63,751 bases of DNA from Actinomycetota bacterium (GCA_003164955.1 PLRW01000316.1:8968-72718); one strand, 5' to 3'. Numbered from the stretch's first letter, positions 25,439 through 37,953 are shown. Numbers and translations are program-made. Notes: a model not told the origin generated them from the letters alone.

Positions 25439-26494
25439 CTACCGGCGGTAGAAGCCGGGGCGATCCCGCAGCGGGACCGTGGTCCAGCCGCCGCCCCCGC
25501 CGAAGGCGCTTTCGCCGGCACCGTGCAGGGCGGAGACGCACGCGCCGGCCACCACGGTGGCGGCGTAACCGTCCCACGAGCTGGGGCCGCTGGCCTCGCG
25601 GCCGGCGGCGATGTCGTCGATCCACACCCGGAACTCCTCGTCGTAGGCCCCGATGAACCGCTCGCGCCAGTCCGCCGGGACGGCGGAGGCGCGGCCGCCG
25701 TCGTTCGTCACCACGATGGGGGCGCCCCCGCTCAGCCCGCCGCTGCCCAGCCGCGCGTTACCGGATTCGCCGACGATCTCGGCCTGGATGTCGTACCCGT
25801 ACCCGACGTTCACGCTCAGCTCGTCATCGACCAGGACGCCGCTCTCGGTGCGGAACACCACGACCATCGGGTCCTGCAGCCCGGGCGCCGCCTTCCGGCT
25901 GCGCTTGGGGGACAAGATCATCACCGCGGTGATCTCCTCGTTCAGCAGCCACCGGGTCACGTCGATCTCGTGCACGACCGAATCGTTGATCGCCATCTCG
26001 CTGGTCACGGTGGGCGGGACGGCCGGGTTGCGGTGGGCCATGTGCGCGAGCAGCGGGACGCCGATCGAGCCGTTGGCCGCCGCGACCTTCAGGGCGCTGT
26101 ATCCCGCGTCGTAACGGCGCATGAAGCCGACCTGGACCAGCCGCCGTCCGGCCGCGGTCTCCGCGTCCAGGATCCGCGAGCAGGCCTCGGGCGTCGTGGC
26201 CAGTGGCTTCTCGCAGAAGACGGGTTTGCCGGCCGCGATCGAGCCGAGCACGTACTCCTCGTGCGTGGGCCCCCAGGACGCCACGACCACCGCGTCGACG
26301 CCCGCGTCGGCGATGACGTCCTCGCCGCTGGCGTGCACGGTGGGCCCGCCGAACCGCTCGGCCACCGCGGCGGCGCGGTCCTTGTCCACGTCGGTGATCG
26401 CGGTGACGACCGCCCCGGCCAGCACGGTGCTCAGCCGGCGGACGTGGTCCGCACCGATCATACCGGTGCCGATGACCCCTACCCGGACCGTCAT
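25439..26494 (-). CDS. iolG: Gfo/Idh/MocA oxidoreductase, inositol 2-dehydrogenase-like (second copy)
   Basis: 351 residues. A Rossmann NAD site ('GVIGTGMIGADHVRRL', 5-20), the catalytic-Lys motif 'FCEKPLATTPE' and 'GFMRRYDAGY' are as in inositol dehydrogenases. 'HEIDVTRWLLNEEI' is typical of IolG/IdhA. It is the last gene of the inositol operon, overlapping the IolE-like gene by 4 bp (ATGA). With the other IolG-like gene in this operon it could separate myo- and scyllo- or D-chiro-inositol oxidation, or one could act on a later keto sugar. Confidence 0.9.
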   Translation of the reverse strand: MTVRVGVIGTGMIGADHVRRLSTVLAGAVVTAITDVDKDRAAAVAERFGGPTVHASGEDVIADAGVDAVVVASWGPTHEEYVLGSIAAGKPVFCEKPLATTPEACSRILDAETAAGRRLVQVGFMRRYDAGYSALKVAAANGSIGVPLLAHMAHRNPAVPPTVTSEMAINDSVVHEIDVTRWLLNEEITAVMILSPKRSRKAAPGLQDPMVVVFRTESGVLVDDELSVNVGYGYDIQAEIVGESGNARLGSGGLSGGAPIVVTNDGGRASAVPADWRERFIGAYDEEFRVWIDDIAAGREASGPSSWDGYAATVVAGACVSALHGAGESAFGGGGGWTTVPLRDRPGFYRR

Positions 26495-27423
26495 GCCGTC
26501 CCTCCATTCTGGCTGGCCAGGCCGTCCAGATACGTATAGGTGCGCGCCGCGATCGGCTTGGGCTGGGCGAAGTCACACGGGTACATGTCCTGCTCCACCA
26601 CCGTGAACAGTTCCGCGCCCAGTTCCTCCAGGGCGGCGAGGACGGGCGGGATGTCCGGCAGGCCGTGCGGTGGCTCGCAGCTCGCGCCCATCGCGACGGC
26701 CTGCCCGAAGGGCAGGTCCTCCGCCGCGGCCCTGGCCAGGATGTCCGGGTCCATCTGCTTGATGTGCACGTAGCCGATCCGGGACGGGAACCGGGTGATG
26801 ATCGCCACGCTGTCCGCGCGGCCGTAGGCCAGGTGACCGGTGTCCAGGCACAGCGACACGTACTCCGGGTCGGTATCGGTGAGGAACCGCTCGATCTGCG
26901 GCTGGGTCTGCACGTGGCTGTCGGCGTGCGGGTGGAACTGCAGCCGCACCCCGTAGTCCTGAGCGATCTGCTTGCCGATCTCGTTGGCGGACGCGATCAG
27001 CGTCCGCCAGCCGTCGGCGTCCAGTTCGGCGGGCTCCAGGTACGCGCCGGTCACGTCGTCGCGGTAACCCGGCACCGGGACGAAGATGACGTGCCGCGCC
27101 CCCATCGCCGCGGTGAGCTCGGCCACCTGCCGCGTCGCGGCCAGGATCGAGCCGAAGTCGCCGGGCCGGTGCAGTCCGCTGTGGCCGGCCACGGTGCCGC
27201 CGGCCACCGTCAGGCCGCGCCCGCCGACCTCGTCCCGGAGCCGCGCCGGGTCGGTGGGCAGGTAGCCGTACGGCCCGAGTTCCAGGTACCGGTAGCCGAC
27301 CTGGGCCACCTCGTCGAGGAACCGGGACCAGGGGGTCTGCCGCGGGTCGTCGGCGAACCAGACGCCCCAGGAGTCGGGGCAGCTGCCGAGCAGCAGCCGG
27401 GCGGGAGGGGATGACGTGCTCAT
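26491..27423 (-). CDS. iolE: IolE-like inosose dehydratase / sugar phosphate isomerase-epimerase
   Basis: 310-residue TIM barrel of the AP-endonuclease-2 superfamily. It opens with 'LLGSCPDSWGVWFADDPRQT', a hallmark of IolE (2-keto-myo-inositol dehydratase), and has metal-ligand segments 'QFHPHADSHV', 'CLDTGHLAYG' and 'YVHIKQMDPD', plus 'VVEQDMYPCD'. It would convert inosose to 3D-trihydroxycyclohexane-dione, the substrate of IolD. It is coupled to the downstream IolG by ATGA overlap, 10 bp after iolA. Confidence 0.88.
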   Translation of the reverse strand: MSTSSPPARLLLGSCPDSWGVWFADDPRQTPWSRFLDEVAQVGYRYLELGPYGYLPTDPARLRDEVGGRGLTVAGGTVAGHSGLHRPGDFGSILAATRQVAELTAAMGARHVIFVPVPGYRDDVTGAYLEPAELDADGWRTLIASANEIGKQIAQDYGVRLQFHPHADSHVQTQPQIERFLTDTDPEYVSLCLDTGHLAYGRADSVAIITRFPSRIGYVHIKQMDPDILARAAAEDLPFGQAVAMGASCEPPHGLPDIPPVLAALEELGAELFTVVEQDMYPCDFAQPKPIAARTYTYLDGLASQNGGTA

Positions 27424-27433
27424 GGATCGCTCC

Positions 27434-28942
<1,509 letters not shown>

Positions 28943-28951
28943 GACGCCCTT

Positions 28952-30829
28952 CTAGAGGTAGCTGCGCTGGCGGGTCTTGGCCTGCTCATAGGCCTCCCGG
29001 GCCCGGCGGGTGCTGTCCAGGCCGGCGGTCTCCGCGACGGGCACGTCCCACCAGCTCTCCGAGGACGGCACCGGGGCCAGCGGGTCGGTCTCGATATAGA
29101 CGACCGTGGTCCGCGCCGCCTCCCTGGCCTTGCCCAGCGCGGTACGGAACTCCTCGATCGTGCGGGTCCGCAGCACGTCCGCGCCCAGGCTCTCGGCGTT
29201 GGCGGCCAGGTCCACCGGCAGGTAACCGCCGTCGAGCGTCCCGGAGGCGGGATCGCGGTACCGGTACTGCGTGCCGAAGCGCTGCGAGCCGACGCTTTCG
29301 GACAGCGAGCCGATGCTGGCGAAGCCCCGGTTGTCGATCAGCACGATGACGAGCTTGATGCCCTCCGAGACGGCCGTCACGATCTCCTGCGCCATCATCA
29401 GGTAGGAGCCGTCGCCGACCATCGCGAACACTTCCCGGTCCGGGGCCGCCATCTTGATCCCGAGCGCGCCGGCGATCTCGTAGCCCATGCAGGAGTAGCC
29501 GTACTCGACGTGGTACTGCTTCGGGTCCCGGGAGCGGAACAGCATCTGCAGGTCGCCGGGCAGGCTCCCGGCCGCCTGGACCACCACGTCCCGCGGCCCG
29601 GCGATCTCGTTGACCGCCCCGATGACCTCGGTCTGCGCCGGCAGCGGCCGATGCCCCAGGTGGTAGGCGCGGTCGGTCACCGCGGCCCAGTCCGCGGCCA
29701 GGCGCTGGTAGTGCGCGGTGTAGCCCGCCTCGACGTGGTAGCCGTCCAGTTCGGTACCCAGGGCCTCCAGGCCGCGCCGCGCGTCGGCCACGATCGCGGT
29801 ACCGGCCTCCTTGAAGGCGTCGAACGCGGCGACGTTCAGGTTGACGAACCGGACCGCCGGGTTCTGGAACGCGGTCCGGGACGCGGTGGTGAAGTCGCTG
29901 TACCGGGTGCCGATCCCGAGGATGACATCGGCCCCGGCGGCCAGGGCGTTGGCCGGCGCGGAACCGGTCGCACCCACCCCGCCCACGGCCTGCGGGTGGT
30001 CCCACGCCAGTGCGCCCTTGCCGGCCTGGGTGTCCGCGACCGGGATGCCGGTGTCGGTGGCCAGCCGCCGCAGCGCGTCCTGGGCCTCGGAGTACAGCAC
30101 CCCGCCGCCGGCGATGATCAGTGGCCGGCGCGCGCCGCGGAGGATCGCCACGGCGCGGGAAATTGCTTCTGGCTCCGGAACGGGCCTGGCCAGGGGCCAC
30201 ACCCGGGTGCGGAACAGGTCCTCCGGCCAGTCGAAGGCCTGCGCCTGGACGTCCTGCGGCAGGGCGAGGGTGACCGCCCCCGTCTCGGCCGGGTCGGTCA
30301 GCACCCGCATCGCGGCCAGCAGCGCCGACGGGAGCTGCTCGGGGCGCCAGATGCGGTCGAAGAACCGTGACAGCGGCCGGAACGCGTCGTTGACCGACAC
30401 GTCGTACGAGCGCGGATCCTCCAGTTCCTGCAGCACCGGGCTGGCCACCCGGGTGGCGAAGATGTCGCTCGGCAGCAGCAGTACCGGCATCCGGTTGATC
30501 GTGGCCAGGGCCGCCCCGGTGAGCATGTTGGTGGAGCCGGGCCCGATCGACGCGGTGCACGCCAGCGCCTGGCGCCGGTTCCGCATCCGGGCGAACCCGA
30601 CCGCCGCGTGCACCATGGCCTGCTCGTTGCGCGCCAGGTGGTAGGGCAGGCGGTCTGGCTGGCCGCGGCGCTCTTCCTCCAGCAGGGCCTGGCCCACTCC
30701 GGCGACATTGCCGTGGCCGAAGATGCCGAAGCAGCCGGGGATCAGGCGCTCCCGCGTCCCGTCCCGTTCGCTGTACTGCTGGGTCAGGAACCGGACGAGG
30801 GCCTGGGCCACGGTCAGCCGGACGGTCAT
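28952..30829 (-). CDS. iolD: 3D-(3,5/4)-trihydroxycyclohexane-1,2-dione hydrolase
   Basis: 625 residues, three-domain ThDP enzyme. ATG 30829 has GGGAGG upstream and overlaps the iolB stop (ATGA). 'LARNEQAMVHAA' carries the cofactor-activating Glu69; 'VGDGSYLMMAQEIVTAVSEG' is the Mg-ThDP motif. 'CFGIFGHGNVAGVGQAL' at 33-49 is distinctive of IolD. The enzyme opens the cyclohexane ring to 5-deoxyglucuronate. Length is normal. Confidence 0.95.
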   Translation of the reverse strand: MTVRLTVAQALVRFLTQQYSERDGTRERLIPGCFGIFGHGNVAGVGQALLEEERRGQPDRLPYHLARNEQAMVHAAVGFARMRNRRQALACTASIGPGSTNMLTGAALATINRMPVLLLPSDIFATRVASPVLQELEDPRSYDVSVNDAFRPLSRFFDRIWRPEQLPSALLAAMRVLTDPAETGAVTLALPQDVQAQAFDWPEDLFRTRVWPLARPVPEPEAISRAVAILRGARRPLIIAGGGVLYSEAQDALRRLATDTGIPVADTQAGKGALAWDHPQAVGGVGATGSAPANALAAGADVILGIGTRYSDFTTASRTAFQNPAVRFVNLNVAAFDAFKEAGTAIVADARRGLEALGTELDGYHVEAGYTAHYQRLAADWAAVTDRAYHLGHRPLPAQTEVIGAVNEIAGPRDVVVQAAGSLPGDLQMLFRSRDPKQYHVEYGYSCMGYEIAGALGIKMAAPDREVFAMVGDGSYLMMAQEIVTAVSEGIKLVIVLIDNRGFASIGSLSESVGSQRFGTQYRYRDPASGTLDGGYLPVDLAANAESLGADVLRTRTIEEFRTALGKAREAARTTVVYIETDPLAPVPSSESWWDVPVAETAGLDSTRRAREAYEQAKTRQRSYL

Positions 30830-31689
30830 GTGCTGCCTCCCTCGCGGGTCATCGGCAGCCGCGGGTCGACGGGGATTCCGGGCCAGGTGGCCCGCACCCA
30901 CGCGTGCGCGGGGTCGTCGCAGAACCGCCAGACGCGTTCCCCCGGGCCGCCCATCACGTTCAGGTAGTACAGGTCGTAGCCGGGTGCGGCCATCGACGGG
31001 CCGTGGTAGCCGTGCGGGATCAGCACGACGTCGCCGGTGCTCACCTCGGCGCACACGTCGATGTCGCGGCCGGGCCCCGAGCTGTACACCCGCTGGTAGG
31101 CGGGGCCGCCCCGGGCGACCTCGAAGTAGTAGATCTCCTCGAGCTGCGACTCGTCCGCTTTCTGCTCGTCGTGCTTGTGCGGCGGGTAGGAGGACCAGTT
31201 CCCGCCCGGGGTAAGGACCTCCACGGCGATCAGCCGATCGGCCGCGAACGCCTCCGGGGCGCAGAAGTTGTTGACCTGCCGGCTCGCCGCCCCCGCCCCG
31301 CGCAGCTCGACCGGGACCTGGTCCGCGGCGACGTAGCGGGCCGCCAGCCGCTCCGTGGCCCGGGCGGACGGCAGCGCGAACCGCCCGCCGTCGGCCGAGT
31401 AGACGACGGCCTCCGCGTCGCGGGGCAGGTAGGCGAAGTCGGTGACCCGGTCGAAGACGCTGCGCCGGCCGGCCAGCGTGAAGTGCTGCCCCCCGCAGGT
31501 CACCGTGGCTGAGCCGGACAGCGGCAGCACGATGACCTCATCCGGGCCGGTCCCCAGGTCGAGCTGGCCGCCGGGGGGCAGCTCGACCACGCGCAGGCCG
31601 CTGTAGGTCCAGCCGGCCGCCTCCGGGGTGATGGACGTGAGGTAGGGGCCCGCCGCGGTGCTGCGGTGCCGGACCACGGGGCCCGTCAT
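30826..31689 (-). CDS. iolB: 5-deoxy-glucuronate isomerase
   Basis: 287 residues, bicupin. 'YPPHKHDEQ' with the following 'LEEIYYFEV' supplies metal ligands, and the C-terminal half ends 'PHGYHGPSMAAPGYDLYYLN', both conserved in IolB. It isomerises 5-deoxyglucuronate to 2-deoxy-5-keto-gluconate. Four-bp overlaps at both ends (aldolase-like gene before, iolD after) show tight coupling. Confidence 0.95.
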   Translation of the reverse strand: MTGPVVRHRSTAAGPYLTSITPEAAGWTYSGLRVVELPPGGQLDLGTGPDEVIVLPLSGSATVTCGGQHFTLAGRRSVFDRVTDFAYLPRDAEAVVYSADGGRFALPSARATERLAARYVAADQVPVELRGAGAASRQVNNFCAPEAFAADRLIAVEVLTPGGNWSSYPPHKHDEQKADESQLEEIYYFEVARGGPAYQRVYSSGPGRDIDVCAEVSTGDVVLIPHGYHGPSMAAPGYDLYYLNVMGGPGERVWRFCDDPAHAWVRATWPGIPVDPRLPMTREGGST

Positions 31690-32561
31690 AGCATCTCCAC
31701 CACGGCGTCGACGGCGGCGGCGACGTGGTCGTCCGGCGGGAAGAGCAGCGAGCGTCCGATGACGAATCCCCTCACGGTCGGCAGTTGCAGGGTCTTGCGC
31801 CAGGCCGCCATGACCGCGTTCTGGTCCGGGGAGACCTCGCCGCCCAGGATGAGCGCGGGCAGCGTGGAGGCGGCCATGACCCGTTCCATGTCCTCCACGT
31901 ACGGCACCTTCAGCCAGGTGTACGCCGACGTGCGGCCCAGCCCCGACGCGACGGTGATGGCGCGGATCATGGCCTCCGGCGTGAGGTCGTTGCGGATCTT
32001 CCCGTCGGCGCGACGGGAGATGAACGGCTCGATCATCGCGATCAGCCGCTGGGCGGCCAGTTCGCTGACCGCGGCCGCGCACGCCTGCAGGGTGGCCGCG
32101 GTGGCCTGGTCCTCCGGATCGATCCGGATCAGCATCTTCCCGCCGGTGAAGCCGGCCGCGGCGATGCTCCCGGCGTCGTACGCGGTGAACCGGTCGTCGA
32201 TCTCGAAGCTGGTCCCGGCCAGCCCGCCCCGGTTCATCGAGCCGATCACGACCTTGTCTTCCAGCGCCCCGAGCAGCAGCAGGTCCTCCAGGATGTCCGG
32301 CGTGCCGAGCACCCCGTTGACGCCGGGCCGGGACAGCGCCAGGCACAGCCGGTCCAGCAGGTCGGCCCGGTGCGCCATGGCCAGTGGCCGCTCACCGGCC
32401 CGGAGCGCGCCGCGCGCCGGATGGTCGGCCGCGATGACCATCAGCCGGCCGTGCTCGCCGAGCAGCGAGCGGGCCGGGAGCCGGCGCGCCGCGGCCTCGG
32501 CGATCGCCTCCGGGTGGTGCGTCCGCGTGTCGACCAGATGCCGCAGTTCTGACTCACGCAC
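31686..32561 (-). CDS. Cgl0159-type (beta/alpha)8 protein, probable IolJ-function aldolase
   Basis: 291 residues. 'MVIAADHPARGALRAGERPL', 'VIGSMNRGGLAGTSFEIDDR', 'KMLIRIDP' and 'TSAYTWLKVPYVEDMERV' match the family named after C. glutamicum Cgl0159 in its inositol cluster. The fold is that of class I aldolases, with Lys in 'GGKMLIRID' or 'WLKVPY' as the Schiff-base candidate. No other IolJ gene is present, so it likely cleaves 2-deoxy-5-keto-gluconate 6-phosphate to DHAP and malonate semialdehyde. That function is inferred from context. Confidence 0.85.
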   Translation of the reverse strand: MRESELRHLVDTRTHHPEAIAEAAARRLPARSLLGEHGRLMVIAADHPARGALRAGERPLAMAHRADLLDRLCLALSRPGVNGVLGTPDILEDLLLLGALEDKVVIGSMNRGGLAGTSFEIDDRFTAYDAGSIAAAGFTGGKMLIRIDPEDQATAATLQACAAAVSELAAQRLIAMIEPFISRRADGKIRNDLTPEAMIRAITVASGLGRTSAYTWLKVPYVEDMERVMAASTLPALILGGEVSPDQNAVMAAWRKTLQLPTVRGFVIGRSLLFPPDDHVAAAVDAVVEML

Positions 32562-33567
32562 GCTGGGCTCCTTTGTTCCCGGCCAGTTTTTTCCCGGACA
32601 GGATCGCTTCGACCTCGGCCGCGGTGGGCATCGCGTCGGCGCAGGCGAGGCGGGACGCGACCACGGCCCCGGCGGCGTTGCAGAACCGCAGCGTGCGTTC
32701 CAGGTCCCAGCCGGACAGCAGGCTGTGGCACAGCGCGCCGCCGAACGCGTCCCCGGCGCCCAGGCCGTTGACCACCTCGACCGGGACGGGCGGCACCTGC
32801 ACGATCTGGGTGCCGTCCGAGGCCAGCACGCCGGCCGGCCCCTGCTTGATGATCGCGAGCTGGATTCCCGCGTCGTGCAGCGCGCGGGCGGCCGCGCGGG
32901 GCTCCCGGAGGCCGACGGCCGTCTCGCATTCGTCCAGGTTCCCGACCGCGACCGTGGCGTGCGGCAGCGCCCGGGCGTACCACTGGCGTGCCTCTTCCCG
33001 GGACGGCCAGAACATCGCCCGGTAGTCCAGGTCGAACACGGTGCGGCGCCCGGGTTTTTCCGCGGACCGGGCTCGCGCTTCGAGGGCCCGCAGCGTCGCG
33101 CTCCGGCTCGGTTCCTGGCACAGCCCGGTCCCCGTCATCCAGAAGATGCCCGCACCGCCGATGGCGCCGAGGTCAAGTTCGTCCGGGGAAATCTGCAGAT
33201 CCGGCGCGGTGGGGAAGCGGTAGAAATACAGCGGGAAATCGTCGGGCGGGAAGATCTCACAGAACGTCACCGGGGTGGGCAGCGACGGTACCGCCGTGAC
33301 GAACCGGTCGTCGACCCTGAATCCCTTCAGCGCGTCGTGGATGTAGTCGCCGAACGGGTCCTGCCCGGTCCGGCTGATCACCGCGGCGCGCCGGCCGTAG
33401 CGCGCGGCCGCGACCGCGACGTTGGTCGCGCTGCCGCCGAGGTACTTGCCGAAGGTCTCGACGTGCCGGAGCGACCGCCCGGTCTGCAGCGGATAGATGT
33501 CGACTCCGATGCGGCCCATGGTCAGCACCTCGAAGGGCGGTCCCTCGAAGGGCGGGGGCGTGGTCAC
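32554..33567 (-). CDS. iolC: 5-dehydro-2-deoxygluconokinase
   Basis: 337 residues, PfkB/ribokinase family. 'GKYLGGSATNVAVAAARYGR' is signature 1; 'VEVVNGLGAGDAFGGALCHS' is signature 2 with the catalytic Asp. 'MGRIGVDIYPLQTG' at the N-terminus is typical of IolC. It phosphorylates 2-deoxy-5-keto-gluconate. It overlaps iolG by 4 bp and the aldolase-like gene by 8 bp. Confidence 0.95.
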   Translation of the reverse strand: MTTPPPFEGPPFEVLTMGRIGVDIYPLQTGRSLRHVETFGKYLGGSATNVAVAAARYGRRAAVISRTGQDPFGDYIHDALKGFRVDDRFVTAVPSLPTPVTFCEIFPPDDFPLYFYRFPTAPDLQISPDELDLGAIGGAGIFWMTGTGLCQEPSRSATLRALEARARSAEKPGRRTVFDLDYRAMFWPSREEARQWYARALPHATVAVGNLDECETAVGLREPRAAARALHDAGIQLAIIKQGPAGVLASDGTQIVQVPPVPVEVVNGLGAGDAFGGALCHSLLSGWDLERTLRFCNAAGAVVASRLACADAMPTAAEVEAILSGKKLAGNKGAQRA

Positions 33568-34613
33568 CGGCTCTCCTGCTTAACGGTGTAGATGACGCCG
33601 GCCTCGGTACGCTGCGGCTCGACCAGGACGGTCCGGCCCCAGCGCCAGGACTCCCCGGCCGCCCGCGCCAGGTCGAACGCGGCCAGGGCGTCGTGCCCGG
33701 TCACCCGGGCCGGCGTGCCGTCCCGTACGCACTGCGCGAACGATTCGAGTTCCGCGGCGTAGGCGTCGGGGAACCGCTGCTCGAAGTCGCGGGGCGGCCC
33801 GTGGCTCGCCGCGCCCGGCGTCCGCCATTCGTAGTTCCGGTACTGCGGGTGGTCGATGCGGACCGTGGCGTTTCGCCCCATCACCTCGGTCGAGCATTCG
33901 TACCCGTACCCTGCGGCCCGGCTGTTGTCGATCACCCCGAGTGCCCCGTTCTCGAAGCGGAGGACCACGACGGCGGTGTCGATATCACCGATGTCCGCGA
34001 AGCCTGGGTCCGACAGCGCGGCGCCGTGCGCGGTCACCTCCACGATCTCACCGACCATCCACCGCGCCGTATCCAGGTCGTGGATCGTGACGTCCGCGAA
34101 GAACCCGCCCGCCCCGGCCAGGAACGCCGGGTCCGGCGGGTTCATGTCGCGCAGCGACGTGCGGAACAGGTACACGTCGCCCAGCTCGCCGGCCCGGATC
34201 CGGTCCGCGGCGGCGGCCCAGTCCGGATCGAACCGGCGGTGGAAACCCACCTGGAACGTCACGCCCGCCGCGCGCGCCGCCTCGATGGCGCCCAGCGTCG
34301 CCTGCCGGTCCAGCGAGATCGGCTTCTCGCAGAACACGTGCTTGCCGGCCCGGCTGGCCCGCGTCACCAGCTCGGCGTGCGTCCCGGTCGGGGTGGCGAT
34401 CGCCACCGCGTCGATCGCCTCGTCGGCCAGCATGTCCTCGTACGACGGCGCGACGGGCACGCCGAACTGCTCGCCCACCTGGGCCGCCGCGCCCTCGCTG
34501 GCGTCGAAGACGCAGGCGAGCCGGGCGGACGGGCACCGGCCGGACAGGCTGGCGGCGTGGATCCGCCCCATGCGGCCCAGGCCGGCCAGCCCGATCCGGA
34601 TCGTCGGTGTCAT
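33564..34613 (-). CDS. iolG: Gfo/Idh/MocA oxidoreductase, inositol 2-dehydrogenase (first copy)
   Basis: 349 residues. '[18 protein letters not shown]' is the NAD-binding turn, '[11 protein letters not shown]' holds the catalytic Lys, and '[17 protein letters not shown]' and '[13 protein letters not shown]' give the Asp-x3-His-type inositol site. It oxidises myo-inositol to 2-keto-myo-inositol with NAD. It is coupled by ATGA overlaps to the transporter ATPase gene before it and iolC after it. Confidence 0.93.
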   Translation of the reverse strand: MTPTIRIGLAGLGRMGRIHAASLSGRCPSARLACVFDASEGAAAQVGEQFGVPVAPSYEDMLADEAIDAVAIATPTGTHAELVTRASRAGKHVFCEKPISLDRQATLGAIEAARAAGVTFQVGFHRRFDPDWAAAADRIRAGELGDVYLFRTSLRDMNPPDPAFLAGAGGFFADVTIHDLDTARWMVGEIVEVTAHGAALSDPGFADIGDIDTAVVVLRFENGALGVIDNSRAAGYGYECSTEVMGRNATVRIDHPQYRNYEWRTPGAASHGPPRDFEQRFPDAYAAELESFAQCVRDGTPARVTGHDALAAFDLARAAGESWRWGRTVLVEPQRTEAGVIYTVKQESR

Positions 34614-35496
34614 GCCGGCGAATTACCCGTGTGTGGCTGATGGGACGCCGTGCCGAGCTCTTCCGCGTCCTCCTCCAGTTCCGCCGCCGCGGCCGCGGCG
34701 GACCCGCCGGCCGCCTCCAGTTCGTGGCTGAGTTCCTCCAGTTCGCTGCCGCCGGCCATCAGCCCGGTGAGCTCGTCCCGAGTGACCTGGTCTTTCTCGT
34801 AGTAGCCGATGCTCCGGCCCCGGTTGAGCAGCAGGAAGCGGTCACCGACGGGGTAGGCGTGGTGCGGGTTGTGCGTGATGAAGATGACCCCCAGGCCGCG
34901 TTCCCGGGCCTGGATGATGTACTTCAGCACCACCCCGGACTGCTTGACGCCCAGCGCGGCCGTGGGCTCGTCCAGGATCAGCACCTTGGCCCCGAAGTAC
35001 ACGGCCCGGGAGATCGCCACGCACTGCCGCTCGCCGCCGGACAGGGTCCCGATCGGCTGCTCGACGTCACGCAGGTCGATGCCCATGGCCAGCAGCTCGT
35101 CCTTGCACGTCTTCCTCATGAACGGGATGTCCAGCCGCAGCCCCTTGCGCTTCTCGTTGCCGAGGAAGAAGTTCCGCCAGACGGGCATCAGCGGGCAGAC
35201 GGCCAGGTCCTGGTACACGGTCGCGATGCCGCGCTCCAGCGCCTCGCGCGGCGAGCCGAAGGCCACCGGGGTGCCCTCGACCTCGTAGGTGCCCTCGCTG
35301 GGCTGGTGCAGCCCGGCGATGATCTTGATGAGGGTGGACTTGCCGGCGCCGTTGTCGCCGAGCACGCACGTCACCTCGCCCGCACTGACCTCCAGGGTGA
35401 TGTCGGACAGCGCGATGATGGTGCCGTAGTGCTTGCCCGCCCTGGTCAGCCGGACCAGCGGCGCGGCGGTCCGGTTCTCGTTTTCCAGAGTGCTCG

Positions 35497-35500
<4 letters not shown>
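34610..35500 (-). CDS. Sugar ABC transporter ATP-binding protein (single NBD)
   Basis: 296 residues. Walker [10 protein letters not shown] (48-56), Q-loop Gln97, signature LSGGERQ (153-159), Walker B VLILDEPT (173-180) and H-loop His210 are complete. CUT2 importers such as RbsA normally have two fused NBDs (about 500 aa); this one has one and ends in an Ala/Glu-rich acidic tail (about 250-296). It must act as a homodimer. ATG 35500 follows GGAGG and overlaps the permease stop. Confidence 0.95.
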
Positions 35501-36549
<1,049 letters not shown>

Positions 36550-36577
36550 GAATTCCTCCAGAATCCGGCCGGGGGCC

Positions 36578-37600
36578 TTATCGCGTGCCGCGCGCGGCGT
36601 AGGGGGCGATGGTGCCGATGTTGCTGGCGTCGATGAACGACGGCCCGGTCAGCACGGTCTGGCCGCCGCCGAGCACGTCGGCGTTGGTCTTGAACAGCCA
36701 GAGCGAGTCGATGGCCTCGTAGCCCTGGAGGAAGGGCTGCTGGTCCACGGCCCACTGGATCTGCCCGGTCTTGATCTTGGCGATCTCCGCGGCGTTGGTG
36801 TCGAAGGTGTAGAGCTTGGCGCTGCTGTGGGCCTGCTGGATCGCCGGGATGGCGACCAGCGCAACCGGCGCGCCCAGCGTGATGACCGCGTCGACGTTCT
36901 TGTCCTGGGTGAGCTTGGCGCTCATCGTGGTCAGCATCGAGGAGTTGTCGGTGCCGTCGACGTACAGCTTCGTCATCGTGCCCTCGGAGCCGAGACCCGC
37001 TGCGACGCCCGCGCACCGGGCCTCGAGCTGAACCTGGCCCTGGGCCTGCAGCACGCAGAGCACGTGCTTGGCGCCGGCCGCGGCCAGCCGCTTGCCGGCC
37101 GCGGTCCCGGCGACGTTCTCATCCGACCCGAAGTACTCCATCGCGCCGCACGCCTGCCAGTTGCCGATGCCGGCGTTGAACATGACCACCGGGATCCCGG
37201 CCGCCTTGGCCTTCAGGATCGCCGGGCACAGCGCCTGCGGGTCCGGGTCGGTGACCGCGATTCCGTCCACGTGGCTGTTGATCTCGTCCTGGATCAGCTG
37301 GGCCTGCTGCGTGGGGTCCTGGTTGTTGGAGTAGTGGTACGTCACGTTGTCCTTGGCGGCCGCGGCGCTCGCGCCGGCCCGGATGATGTCCCAGAACGTG
37401 TCACCGGGCGCGGCGTGCGTGATCATGGCGAACGTGTAGTGCGGCGTGTTGGCGTGGCCCGCCGAGACGCCTGCGTTCGCGGCGGCCGCGGCGGCGTCTT
37501 GGGCCCGCTTCCCGCCGGTGGCACTGCACGCGGCGGCGACGATCACAGTGAGGACGAGGATCAGCGCGGTGCCGAGGGACCGCTTTCTGAATCTGGGCAT
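36578..37600 (-). CDS. Sugar (inositol) ABC transporter substrate-binding lipoprotein
   Basis: 340 residues from ATG 37600 (GGAGG upstream). Signal peptide II with lipobox V-A-A-A-C, acylated Cys25. Periplasmic-binding-protein family 1 fold (RbsB-like): 'GIAVTDPDPQALCPAILKAK', 'AGIPVVMFNAG' and 'DAVITLGAPVALVAIPAIQQ'. It is the first gene of the inositol operon, usually the most highly expressed. Inositol specificity is inferred from the operon. Confidence 0.93.
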   Translation of the reverse strand: MPRFRKRSLGTALILVLTVIVAAACSATGGKRAQDAAAAAANAGVSAGHANTPHYTFAMITHAAPGDTFWDIIRAGASAAAAKDNVTYHYSNNQDPTQQAQLIQDEINSHVDGIAVTDPDPQALCPAILKAKAAGIPVVMFNAGIGNWQACGAMEYFGSDENVAGTAAGKRLAAAGAKHVLCVLQAQGQVQLEARCAGVAAGLGSEGTMTKLYVDGTDNSSMLTTMSAKLTQDKNVDAVITLGAPVALVAIPAIQQAHSSAKLYTFDTNAAEIAKIKTGQIQWAVDQQPFLQGYEAIDSLWLFKTNADVLGGGQTVLTGPSFIDASNIGTIAPYAARGTR

Positions 37601-37953
37601 GGTGCCGTGCCTCCATTGGCATGGGGGATTGGGGTCCGGAGCCCAGGTGCGTGGCCGTTGCTCCTGGTGCTGGTGTCCTCGCGGTCCGCCCTGCGGGAGC
37701 TGACCGCGGTATCGGAAGCGCCGTACCGTCGCCGGGGACTGGGGCGAGCCGTGTCCGGCCGGCGGGAGCCCGGGCACGTTAAGTGAGCAGATGCCGTGTC
37801 TTGCTGCCCCTCGGGGGCCCGATCCCGCGTACGGAATCGGTGAGTTGCTGTCTTTTTACGCCCGCGTTTCATAGCCCGTCAATAGTTTGTCCTGACATAT
37901 TTACGTTCTGATCTACAGTCAACCCATCAGCCCGGCCATAATGGAGGTGGCCG
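37601..37953. other. Divergent control region of the inositol operon
   Basis: 353 bp between the importer lipoprotein and the GntR regulator. The part at 37840-37930 is AT-richer than its surroundings and holds the operator candidate at 37888-37897. No small gene is convincing. Confidence 0.6.
37888..37897. promoter_or_regulatory. IolR-like operator TGTCCTGACA
   Basis: TGTC-CT-GACA is a perfect short inverted repeat. It fits KGWCHTRACA, the motif I recall for C. glutamicum IolR, a GntR regulator of inositol genes. It lies 57 bp upstream of the GntR start. Confidence 0.5.
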
